The translations under genes were made by a program, and so were the position numbers. Shown piece by piece: positions 1 to 5,476 of a stretch of 5,476 nt of DNA. Source of the DNA: Bacteroidia bacterium (GTDB lineage: Bacteria > Bacteroidota > Bacteroidia > NS11-12g > UBA955); NCBI GenBank assembly GCA_014376345.1, contig JACMRS010000046.1, positions 1-5,476 on the forward strand, in the 5' to 3' direction. Each line of letters begins with the position of its first letter. The stretch's first letter is position 1. Below the pieces are notes generated by a model, which had not been told where the DNA came from, ran no database searches, and worked only from the letters and a program-made list of their open reading frames with translations.

Positions 1-133
1 ATCCCTTAAATCAGAAATCAAAAAATCACAAATCAGAAATTCTCCTCAAAGGTGGACATACTGCCGTGTGCCCCTACATAATCTCAAATCCCTTAAATCA
101 GAAATCAAAAAATCAGAAATCAGAAATTCTCCT
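1..133. repeat. 87-bp-period tandem: heptad-rich block, palindrome, block
   Basis: A 46-bp block at 1-46 recurs at 88-133 with a single difference (C at 29, G at 116), so the region is a partial tandem with an 87-bp period. Each block is made of imperfect heptads, ATTTCTG/ATTTTTG on the minus strand. Between the blocks lies a GC-rich palindrome at 50-77. The right-hand block ends inside the ychF stop codon (133-135). The first block starts at base 1, so the array probably continues beyond the window. Positions 95-129 are identical, as reverse complement, to 5058-5092 behind ppk. No coding potential is seen. The function is unknown; it looks like a dispersed intergenic repeat. Confidence 0.9.
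50..77 (-). repeat. 28-bp GC-rich imperfect palindrome, left copy
   Basis: On the minus strand this reads GTAGGGGCACACGGCA followed by GTATGTCCACCT. It can fold as GGGCACAC against GTATGTCC around a GGCA loop, with one G-U wobble and one C-A mismatch. It matches the copy at 5106-5133 at 27 of 28 positions in the opposite orientation; the one difference, at position 59, weakens the stem here. It lies 55 bp past the end of ychF and has no T-run after it, so it is not a standard intrinsic terminator. It stands out as a GC-rich patch in AT-rich surroundings. Confidence 0.85.
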
Positions 134-1230
134 TACACGTTGAATCTGAAATGCATACAATCCCCGTCTTGTACCTCGTATTCTTTTCCTTCTACAGAAA
201 GCTTTCCGGCATCGCGTAATGCCGCTTCAGATTTGTATTGAAGGTAATCGTTGTACTCAATTACTTCTGCTCTGATAAATCCTTTTTCGAAATCACTGTG
301 GATGACACCTGCAGCCTGTGGACCTTTCATGCCTCTTGTAATTGTCCAGGCTCTTACTTCTTTTTCACCTACAGTGAAGTAAGTGATATAATTAAGTATT
401 CTGTATGCTGCTTTAATAAGTTTGGCAACACCGCTTTCACTCAGTCCTAAATCTGCAAGAAACATCGCGCGCTCTTCTGCATCCTCAAGTTCTGCTATGT
501 CTGCTTCTGCAGCAGCACAAATAATCATCATTTCAGAACCTTCTTCTTTAATTGCTTTTTTCACCTGCTCTGTCATTGCATTGCCGTTTGCAAGTGATTT
601 TTCATCAACATTGCAAACATATAAAACTGGCTTGTCAGTTAAAAGATTCAGATCAAAAGTTAATTTTCTGTCTTCAGCAGAAAGCGGGAGAGTGCGCACA
701 TTTTTTCCGTGAAGCAAATGGGATTTATAAGCTTCGCAGATTTCCTGAATTTTTAAAGATTCTTTATCACCTGCTTTAGCTGCTCTGGCAACTTTGCTGA
801 GTCTTGCTTCAACACTTTCAAGATCTTTTAATTGTAATTCAGTATCAATTATTTCTTTGTCGCGAACAGGATTAACAGAGCCGTCAACGTGAATAATATT
901 GTCATCTTCAAAACAACGCAATACGTGAATAATCGCATTTGTGCTGCGGATATTTCCAAGAAACTGATTGCCGAGTCCTTCGCCTTTGCTGGCACCTTTT
1001 ACAAGTCCTGCAATGTCAACTATCTCAACAGTTGCCGGAACAATATTCTGTGGCTTTGCAATTTCAGTCAGCCTTTCTAAACGTTCATCCGGCACTGTTA
1101 TCACACCAATATTTGGCTCGATAGTACAGAATGGAAAATTAGCCGCCTGGGCTTTAGCATTGCTTAAGCAATTAAAAAGAGTTGATTTTCCTACGTTTGG
1201 TAAACCTACTATTCCGCATTGTAATGACAT
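133..1230 (-). CDS. ychF: YchF/OLA1-family ribosome-associated ATPase
   Basis: This is a full-length 365-residue YchF, an Obg-family P-loop NTPase. Visible motifs are the P-loop GLPNVGKST (residues 9-17), the switch I region NFPFCTIEPN (31-40), the G3 motif DIAGLVKGAS (72-81), and NVDE (207-210) where GTPases have NKxD. The family is known for this altered G4 motif, which favours ATP over GTP, and for a hydrophobic residue in place of the catalytic Gln after G3 (here Leu76). A helical coiled-coil insertion covers about 130-175 and a C-terminal TGS domain about 281-365. Known members bind ribosomes and modulate stress responses, in several bacteria as negative regulators of oxidative-stress defence. 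The start is firm: an in-frame TAA lies 9 nt upstream of the ATG. There is no Shine-Dalgarno, only an A-rich leader. It lies 16 bp behind glmM with no promoter seen between, so co-transcription is likely. Confidence 0.97.
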   Translation of the reverse strand: MSLQCGIVGLPNVGKSTLFNCLSNAKAQAANFPFCTIEPNIGVITVPDERLERLTEIAKPQNIVPATVEIVDIAGLVKGASKGEGLGNQFLGNIRSTNAIIHVLRCFEDDNIIHVDGSVNPVRDKEIIDTELQLKDLESVEARLSKVARAAKAGDKESLKIQEICEAYKSHLLHGKNVRTLPLSAEDRKLTFDLNLLTDKPVLYVCNVDEKSLANGNAMTEQVKKAIKEEGSEMMIICAAAEADIAELEDAEERAMFLADLGLSESGVAKLIKAAYRILNYITYFTVGEKEVRAWTITRGMKGPQAAGVIHSDFEKGFIRAEVIEYNDYLQYKSEAALRDAGKLSVEGKEYEVQDGDCMHFRFNV

Positions 1231-1246
1231 GTTCTTTTAATTTAAA

Positions 1247-2635
1247 TTATTTTTTACTAAGCTCTCCGATATCTTTAATGATTTTCGTGGCAAGATTTCT
1301 TGCAGTGGTTTCAGACTGACTTTCAGCATAAATTCTGATAATTGGTTCTGTATTTGATTTGCGCAAATGAACCCATTCTTCATCAAAATCTATTTTAATT
1401 CCATCAACAGTATTGATATTGAATTTACTGTATTTTAATCTGATATTTTCTAGTACCTCATCCGGGTTTAACTCCGGTGTAAGTTCTACTTTGTTTTTAG
1501 AAATAATATAATTCGGGAAAGTGGCTCTTAATGCTGTAGCACCTTTTTTTGATTTCGCCAATGAGGTTAAAAACAATGCTATGCCAACCATTGCATCACG
1601 ACCGTAATGCAATGCAGGATAAATAATGCCTCCATTACCTTCGCCACCGATTACTGCATTGGTTTCTTTCATTTTCTCCACCACATTTACTTCTCCAACA
1701 GCACTTGCAGTATAAATTCCGCCTGCTTTCAAAGTAATATCTTTTAAAGCTCTGGTTGATGAAAGGTTAGATACCGTATTTCCTTTTTTATTGTTTTTAA
1801 GAATATAATCGGCTACAGCCACAAGTGTGTATTCTTCTCCAAACATTTCACCGTCTTCGCAAACAAATGCTAGTCTGTCAACATCAGGATCCACCGCAAT
1901 TCCAAGATCTGCTTTCTCACTTTTTACTCTTGATGAAAGTTGTGACAAATGCTCTGGCAATGGCTCAGGGTTGTGTGCAAAATTTCCTGTTGGCTCACAG
2001 TTCATTTCAATAATATCTGTAACACCAAGTGCATTCAGAAGCATTGGTACAGCAATGCCACCGCTTGAATTAACTGCATCAAGTACGATTTTATAGTTTT
2101 TACTTTTAATAGCTTCCACATCTACAAGTGGTAAAGCTAATATTGCGTCAATGTGTTTTTGAAGATAATTATCTGAATTAGAATATTTACCTAAAGCATT
2201 AATTTCAGCATAATTAAAATCTTCTTTTTCAACTATTTCTAAAATACTTTCTGCCTGAGCAGCTGAAATAAATTCACCCTTATGATTCAATAATTTTAAA
2301 GCATTCCACTGTTTAGGGTTGTGACTGGCAGTAAGTATAATACCACCCGCTGCTTTCTCGAATATTACAGCCATTTCAACTGTTGGTGTAGTTGAAAGAC
2401 CAAGATCGATAACATTAATACCCATTCCTGTTAAAGTAGCAGAAACAAGGCTCGAAACCATTTCTCCTGATATACGTGCATCACGGCCGATTACTACCTC
2501 TTTACCATGATTTTCGGTAAGAATAAAATGTCCGTAAGCAGAAGCAAATTTAACTATATCAAGTGGAGTGAGATTTTCACCGGCTCTACCGCCAATTGTA
2601 CCCCTGAATCCGGATATAGATTTAATTAAAGTCAT
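1247..2635 (-). CDS. glmM: Phosphoglucosamine mutase-type alpha-D-phosphohexomutase
   Basis: The 462-residue protein is a complete four-domain phosphohexomutase. The phosphoserine loop is TASHNP (102-107, catalytic Ser104), the Mg-binding loop DPDVDR (249-254; Asp249, 251, 253), the sugar-binding loop GGEGNGG (330-336), and the C-terminal phosphate-binding loop RKSNTEP (425-431). The N-terminus MTLIKSISGFRGTIGG is typical of the enzyme called GlmM in Bacteroidetes. The expected reaction is glucosamine-6-phosphate to glucosamine-1-phosphate in the cytoplasm, feeding UDP-GlcNAc for peptidoglycan and surface glycans. The sugar loop differs from the GGEQSGH of E. coli-type GlmM and resembles archaeal-type phosphohexomutases, so phosphomannose or phosphoglucose activity cannot be excluded. 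Family membership is certain; the exact substrate is inferred. It is first gene of a likely glmM-ychF operon, with its own promoter just upstream. Confidence 0.85.
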   Translation of the reverse strand: MTLIKSISGFRGTIGGRAGENLTPLDIVKFASAYGHFILTENHGKEVVIGRDARISGEMVSSLVSATLTGMGINVIDLGLSTTPTVEMAVIFEKAAGGIILTASHNPKQWNALKLLNHKGEFISAAQAESILEIVEKEDFNYAEINALGKYSNSDNYLQKHIDAILALPLVDVEAIKSKNYKIVLDAVNSSGGIAVPMLLNALGVTDIIEMNCEPTGNFAHNPEPLPEHLSQLSSRVKSEKADLGIAVDPDVDRLAFVCEDGEMFGEEYTLVAVADYILKNNKKGNTVSNLSSTRALKDITLKAGGIYTASAVGEVNVVEKMKETNAVIGGEGNGGIIYPALHYGRDAMVGIALFLTSLAKSKKGATALRATFPNYIISKNKVELTPELNPDEVLENIRLKYSKFNINTVDGIKIDFDEEWVHLRKSNTEPIIRIYAESQSETTARNLATKIIKDIGELSKK

Positions 2636-2654
2636 TGTGTTGAAATTTGGGTTG

Positions 2655-2662
2655 CAAAGGTA
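2655..2662 (-). promoter_or_regulatory. Bacteroidetes-type -7 element for glmM-ychF
   Basis: Read on the minus strand this is TACCTTTG followed by C, a full match to the Bacteroidetes housekeeping -7 consensus TAnnTTTG. It ends 19 bases before the glmM ATG, giving a predicted leader of about 15 nt without a Shine-Dalgarno, as is usual in the phylum. No good TTTG -33 element is seen about 19 bases upstream, where the sequence is around CCATTA, so the call rests on the -7 match and its position. Confidence 0.55.
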
Positions 2663-2921
2663 TGTTTTTAACTGTACATTTTAATGGAAATCCGTAAAAG
2701 TTTCTAACCTTATATAACCTGAAGTTTTTAAATTTAATATCAATTATAAATAGCTGACAGTCAATAATATATAATTGCATTAAAGATAATGAATTTAATC
2801 GTATTTCATAATTGAAGATGCTGTCAACGAAATATTATAAGATTCACTTCAATGATCAATGGTAAAATTCGAAAATTACCTGTTACTTTTAGAAGATTAT
2901 CAACATTTCATGTAATATTAA

Positions 2922-2936
2922 TTAACTTTAAGTTAA
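2922..2936. promoter_or_regulatory. 7-bp-arm palindrome at the ppk -33 region, possible operator
   Basis: TTAACTT and AAGTTAA form perfect 7-bp arms around a single central T. The palindrome spans the expected -33 region of the ppk promoter, where a bound dimeric regulator would block or alter polymerase access. An AT-only palindrome of this size can arise by chance in AT-rich DNA, so operator function is an inference and no regulator can be named. Confidence 0.35.
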
Positions 2937-2956
2937 CGTGCCGTTTATTACATTTG
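2927..2956 (+). promoter_or_regulatory. Bacteroidetes-type promoter for ppk
   Basis: The -7 element TACATTTG (2949-2956) matches TAnnTTTG exactly. Eighteen bases upstream lies TTTA (2927-2930), one base from the -33 consensus TTTG and close to the usual spacing of about 19. Transcription would start near 2960-2962, giving a leader of about 24 nt before the ppk ATG. That leader is almost filled by the hairpin at 2960-2980. Confidence 0.65.
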
Positions 2957-2959
2957 CAA

Positions 2960-2980
2960 CAATGGCTTAATATACCATTG
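2960..2980 (+). promoter_or_regulatory. Leader hairpin directly before the ppk start codon
   Basis: CAATGG (2960-2965) and CCATTG (2975-2980) are perfect inverted 6-bp arms around the loop CTTAATATA. The 3' arm ends 4 bases before the ATG at 2985. If transcription starts where the promoter predicts, the hairpin would make up nearly the whole leader and sit at the 5' end of the mRNA. It could affect ribosome access or mRNA stability. The inverted repeat is seen directly; the role is inference. Confidence 0.5.
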
Positions 2981-2984
2981 ATAA

Positions 2985-5057
2985 ATGAGCACTCCGAGAA
3001 AAAAAATTAAGCAGCCTGATTTGTTAAACCGGGAAATAGCCTGGCTTTCTTTCAACGACCGTGTATTGCAGGAGGCTGATGATTCAGATGTTCCTCTGAT
3101 TGAAAGATTTAAGTTCTTAGGAATTTTCTCTTCTAATCTCGATGAATTTTTCAGGGTGAGAGTAGCAACTAATAAACGGTTGTTAAATCTGAAACGCAAA
3201 TCGGTTGAAGCAATGTCCAAAGTTGATATTGAAAAGTTGCTTCAACAAATACATAAGGTTGTTATAGATCAGCAAAAAAAGTTTGATGATATTTACCATA
3301 AACTTCTTGATGATTTGAAAGCAAAACATATTTTTTTCATTAATGAAAAGCAGTTAAATATCGCCCAGACAATAGAGGTTAAAGAATATTTTTACAGTCA
3401 GATTGAACCTGTTATTTTTCCTCTGATACTTGATAAAAGCAGAGAGTTTCCTTTTCTCCGCGACAACACAATTTACCTCGCGGTAAAAATGACGAATACA
3501 AAAACAAAGGATATTAAATATGCTCTTATTGCTGTTCCTACTAAGGTTGTTTCAAGATTTTATGTATTGCCTATACATGAAGAAAATACTTATGTAATGT
3601 TTGTTGATGATGTTATCAGAATCAGTCTGAATGATATATTTTCTGCTTTCGATTACGACAAGTTTGAAGCTTATACAATTAAACTGACAAGAGATGCTGA
3701 GTTAGAACTGGAAAGTGATGTCTCTCAGAATATTCTGGAGAAAGTTCGCAATTCGCTAAAGCAAAGAAAAAAGGGAATTCCTGTTCGGTTTATTTATGAT
3801 GAAAGTATGCCGGCCGATATGCTTAAGTTTATTAATGGAAAATTGCAAATTGGAAAAGATGGCCTGATTCCCGGTCAGCGTTACCACAATTTCAGAGATT
3901 TTATAAAGTTTCCTTTAATCGGTGAACCTTCTTTAAGAAGCAAGCCTTTAGAACCGGTTTATATTCCTGAACTTGATTCGGCAAAAAGTCTTTTTGAAGC
4001 TATTTCAAAACGCGATTACATGCTGAGTCATCCTTATCAGCCTTTTAATTATGTTGTAAGAATGTTGAGGGAAGCAGCAATTGATCCTCAGGTTTTTGCA
4101 ATTAAAATTACTCTTTACCGCGTTGCTGAAAATTCTAATATTATCAACTCACTGATTAATGCTGTTAAAAATGGCAAAAAGGTTTTTGTGATGATGGAAT
4201 TAAAAGCCCGTTTTGATGAAGAGCATAACATTTATTGGAGTAATAAACTGAAAGAAGAAGGTGCTTCGGTTTCATTTGGAATTCCAAATATGAAAGTGCA
4301 TACAAAAATGTGTCTGATATACAGAAGAGAAGGGCATGCAGTAACACATTACGCACACATTGGCACAGGAAATTACAATGGAGAAACAGCTAAATCATAC
4401 TGCGACCATTCTATTTTTACACGAAATAAAAAAATTACAAGTGAGTTGGTTCGAGTATTTAATCTGATTGAAAATTATAAATCTAAGCATTATAATTTCA
4501 AGCATCTGCTGGTAGCGCCTATTAATATGAAAACGCGTTTTATTGAAATGATAAACCGCGAAATTAAAAATAAAAAAGCAGGGAAGCCTGCATTTATTAT
4601 ATTGAAAATGAACAGTCTTGTTGATCCTGAAATTATAGAAAAACTTTATGATGCAGGAAGGCAAGGTGTTAAAATTGATCTGATAGTACGCGGCATTTGT
4701 TGTCTCGTTCCGGGTGAGGCAGGACTGAGTGAAAATATCAGAGCTATCAGTATTGTAGATAAATTTCTGGAGCATGCACGAGTTTATATTTTTGGAAATG
4801 CAGGCAACGAGGAAATGTTTTTAGGCAGTGCCGATTTAATGACACGCAACCTTGAAAACAGAATTGAAATTTGTTTTCCTGTGCTTGATCCAAGAGTAAA
4901 AACAGAACTCAGAATGATGATTAATATCCAGCTAAAAGACAACATGAAAGCCAGGATCATCAACAGAGATTTCGACAACGATTATGTACCCGAATCAGTC
5001 CCCCGCATCCGCTCACAGGTTGAATTTTACGATTACCTGAAAACAAGATACGAGTAG
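2985..5057 (+). CDS. ppk1: Polyphosphate kinase 1
   Basis: The 690-residue protein is a full-length Ppk1, which reversibly moves the terminal phosphate of ATP onto inorganic polyphosphate. Approximate domains are N (1-110), head (115-325), and two phospholipase D-like catalytic domains, C1 (335-510) and C2 (510-690). By motif alignment with the E. coli enzyme, the phosphorylated histidine is His439 in NMKVHTKMCLI and the second catalytic histidine is His597 in FLEHARVYIF. ATP and phosphate contacts are Asn51 (SSNLDEFFRVRV), Arg379 (ITLYRVA), Arg409 (LKARFDEEHN), Tyr472 and Arg569 (IVRGICC). All expected residues are present, so it should be active. Polyphosphate serves as phosphate and energy store and in stress survival. 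The start is decided by an in-frame TAA directly before the ATG. No ppx or phosphate-regulon gene lies beside it within the window. Confidence 0.97.
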   Translation: MSTPRKKIKQPDLLNREIAWLSFNDRVLQEADDSDVPLIERFKFLGIFSSNLDEFFRVRVATNKRLLNLKRKSVEAMSKVDIEKLLQQIHKVVIDQQKKFDDIYHKLLDDLKAKHIFFINEKQLNIAQTIEVKEYFYSQIEPVIFPLILDKSREFPFLRDNTIYLAVKMTNTKTKDIKYALIAVPTKVVSRFYVLPIHEENTYVMFVDDVIRISLNDIFSAFDYDKFEAYTIKLTRDAELELESDVSQNILEKVRNSLKQRKKGIPVRFIYDESMPADMLKFINGKLQIGKDGLIPGQRYHNFRDFIKFPLIGEPSLRSKPLEPVYIPELDSAKSLFEAISKRDYMLSHPYQPFNYVVRMLREAAIDPQVFAIKITLYRVAENSNIINSLINAVKNGKKVFVMMELKARFDEEHNIYWSNKLKEEGASVSFGIPNMKVHTKMCLIYRREGHAVTHYAHIGTGNYNGETAKSYCDHSIFTRNKKITSELVRVFNLIENYKSKHYNFKHLLVAPINMKTRFIEMINREIKNKKAGKPAFIILKMNSLVDPEIIEKLYDAGRQGVKIDLIVRGICCLVPGEAGLSENIRAISIVDKFLEHARVYIFGNAGNEEMFLGSADLMTRNLENRIEICFPVLDPRVKTELRMMINIQLKDNMKARIINRDFDNDYVPESVPRIRSQVEFYDYLKTRYE

Positions 5058-5095
5058 GAATTTCTGATTTCTGATTTTTTGATTTCTGATTTTTG
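5058..5095 (+). repeat. Heptad-rich block directly behind ppk
   Basis: The block starts at the base after the ppk TAG and consists of imperfect heptads: ATTTCTG, ATTTCTG, ATTTTTTG, ATTTCTG, ATTTTTG. Positions 5058-5092 are identical over 35 bp to the reverse complement of 95-129 behind ychF, and nearly identical to that of 8-42. Relative to transcription it has the same orientation as the block behind ychF. It is non-coding and AT-rich, and forms no clear hairpin on its own. Confidence 0.9.
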
Positions 5096-5105
5096 AAATT
5101 TAATT

Positions 5106-5133
5106 GTAGGGGCACACGGCAGTGTGTCCACCT
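5106..5133 (+). repeat. 28-bp GC-rich palindrome, right copy
   Basis: GGGCACAC (5110-5117) can pair with GTGTGTCC (5122-5129) around a GGCA loop, an 8-bp stem with one G-U wobble. It matches the left copy at 50-77 at 27 of 28 positions in inverted orientation, and both follow a heptad block after a 10-13 base linker. It lies about 50 bp after the ppk stop and could stall polymerase or protect a 3' end. No T-run follows, so I do not call it a terminator. Confidence 0.85.
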
Positions 5134-5139
5134 CTGTAA

Positions 5140-5155
5140 ATAAATTCGGATTTAT
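5140..5155 (+). other. Small AT-rich inverted repeat between two repeat families
   Basis: ATAAAT and ATTTAT are 6-bp arms around a TCGG tetraloop. It lies in the 43-bp spacer that separates the palindrome from the modular array. The stem is weak and has no T-run, so this could easily be chance; nothing else is seen in the spacer. Confidence 0.3.
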
Positions 5156-5176
5156 GAATTTGTGATTATAGAATTT

Positions 5177-5266
5177 GTCATTTTGAGCGTAATTTCACAA
5201 CATTTAGCAGGCGCAGCCAATAAATGTTAGTGAAATGAAGTGAAGAATCTCCTACGCGATTATCAC
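5177..5266 (+). repeat. Array unit 1, hairpin type A
   Basis: The 90-bp core is identical to unit 3 (5387-5476). Its centre pairs ATTTCAC (5192-5198) with GTGAAAT (5230-5236) and AACATTTA (5199-5206) with TAAATGTT (5221-5228). This is a 15-bp stem with a single bulged A (5229). The 14-base loop can form a further GGC/GCC mini-stem (5210-5212 with 5216-5218). Confidence 0.85.
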
Positions 5267-5277
5267 TCCATGAAAAA

Positions 5278-5375
5278 GTCATTTTGAGCAAAATTCTGTC
5301 AACGGTATTCCGTTGAAACAGAATGAAGTCTTGGCTGAGCCGAGAGAACTGAAGAATCCCCTACGCGATTATCAC
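5278..5375 (+). repeat. Array unit 2, hairpin type B
   Basis: The 98-bp core has the same ends as units 1 and 3 but a different centre. ATTCTGT (5293-5299) pairs with ACAGAAT (5318-5324) and CAACGG (5300-5305) with CCGTTG (5310-5315) around a TATT loop. This gives a 13-bp stem with a two-A bulge (5316-5317) on the 3' side. A second hairpin follows: TCTTGGC (5329-5335) with GCCGAGA (5339-5345), including one G-T wobble position. Confidence 0.85.
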
Positions 5376-5386
5376 CCCAAGAAAAA

Positions 5387-5476
5387 GTCATTTTGAGCGT
5401 AATTTCACAACATTTAGCAGGCGCAGCCAATAAATGTTAGTGAAATGAAGTGAAGAATCTCCTACGCGATTATCAC
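5387..5476 (+). repeat. Array unit 3, hairpin type A, cut by the window end
   Basis: This is an exact copy of the 90-bp core of unit 1, displaced by 210 bp, with the same bulged 15-bp stem. The window ends exactly at the end of the shared core, so the linker and any further units are not visible. Confidence 0.85.

Larger units (their letters stand above)
2636..2984. other. 349-bp divergent intergenic region between glmM and ppk
   Basis: This is the spacer between the outward-facing glmM and ppk starts. It holds the glmM -7 element near the left end. At the right end lie the ppk promoter, a palindrome at 2922-2936 and a hairpin at 2960-2980. The middle, about 2690-2915, is AT-rich with frequent stops and shows no convincing small gene, RNA gene, terminator or repeat. 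It is somewhat long for two short-leader promoters, so regulator sites could be present, but I see none I can name there. Confidence 0.7.
5177..5476 (+). repeat. Array of about 100-bp modular hairpin repeats, runs off the window
   Basis: Three units lie head to tail: 5177-5277, 5278-5386 and 5387-5476 (cut by the window end). All start with GTCATTTTGAGC and share a 26-base 3' module, from TGAAGAATC to CGCGATTATCAC, with one C/T difference. An 11-base A-rich linker, YCCAWGAAAAA, separates units. The middle of units 1 and 3 is the same and that of unit 2 is unrelated, yet each middle folds as a bulged hairpin. No ORF spans the array. Repeats with a GTCATT..GAGC start and a GAAGAATC motif are, from general familiarity, frequent between genes in Bacteroidetes; I cannot name a family. 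Confidence 0.9.

Noticed and set aside
2753..2828. GCTGACAG and CTGTCAAC as distant inverted arms in the intergenic region
   Set aside because: The arms are 60 bases apart and match at only 7 of 8 positions, which is expected by chance in this length.
2999..3006. Run of eight A at codons 5-8 of ppk, as a possible slippage or phase-variation site
   Set aside because: The run is short and such tracts are common in AT-rich genes; it encodes the ordinary basic N-terminus (RKKIK) of the protein.
2948..3220. 90-codon minus-strand reading frame over the ppk promoter and 5' end
   Set aside because: It lies mostly antisense to the conserved ppk N-terminus, ends in the promoter region, and shows no recognisable motif. 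It is a shadow of ppk.
4395..4775. 126-codon minus-strand reading frame inside ppk
   Set aside because: It is antisense to the catalytic C1/C2 domains of a clearly intact ppk, rich in Cys, Asn and Phe as expected of a reversed AT-rich gene, and has no promoter or start context.
5110..5129. Intrinsic terminator of ppk
   Set aside because: The stem is plausible but the bases after it are ACCTCTG with no T-run, and the left copy carries a mismatch in the stem.
1..5133. Composite transposon bounded by the inverted repeats
   Set aside because: The enclosed genes are ychF, glmM and ppk1 with no transposase or recombinase, and all are core chromosomal genes. The repeats look like dispersed intergenic elements.
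5177..5476. CRISPR array
   Set aside because: Units are about 100 bp, and the linkers between them are 11 bases and nearly the same; there are no unique spacers of 25-40 bases and no cas gene.

Overview
The window is AT-rich and carries three complete, ordinary housekeeping genes plus repeat-rich non-coding DNA at both ends. It most likely comes from a chromosome of the phylum Bacteroidota (Bacteroidetes). Three things point there: the protein sequences have the look of that phylum (for example the GlmM N-terminus MTLIKSISGFRGTIGG and the YchF switch region), none of the start codons has a Shine-Dalgarno sequence, and the two promoters I can place carry the phylum's TAnnTTTG -7 element. I cannot assign a genus.

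Layout. Positions 1-132 are a tandem of a heptad-rich block and a short GC-rich palindrome that runs up to the stop codon of ychF. Positions 133-1230 (minus) are ychF, an Obg-family ATPase. Positions 1247-2635 (minus) are an alpha-D-phosphohexomutase, most likely glmM, 16 bp upstream of ychF and probably co-transcribed with it. Positions 2636-2984 are a 349-bp divergent intergenic region with a promoter at each end, an odd palindrome and a small hairpin just before the ppk start. Positions 2985-5057 (plus) are ppk1, a full-length polyphosphate kinase with all expected catalytic residues. Positions 5058-5133 hold the same heptad block and palindrome as the left end, in the same orientation relative to the gene it follows. 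Positions 5177-5476 are an array of about 100-bp modular repeats that runs off the window.

The genes have no obvious joint pathway: YchF acts in ribosome-linked stress control, GlmM in UDP-GlcNAc and cell-wall precursor supply, and Ppk1 in polyphosphate storage. I see no phage, transposase, CRISPR array, RNA gene or defence system, and no clear new protein system. The unusual content is non-coding: (1) a composite element that begins within 0-3 bases of the stop codon of both outward-reading genes, and (2) an array whose units share conserved ends but carry unrelated hairpins of the same architecture in the middle.
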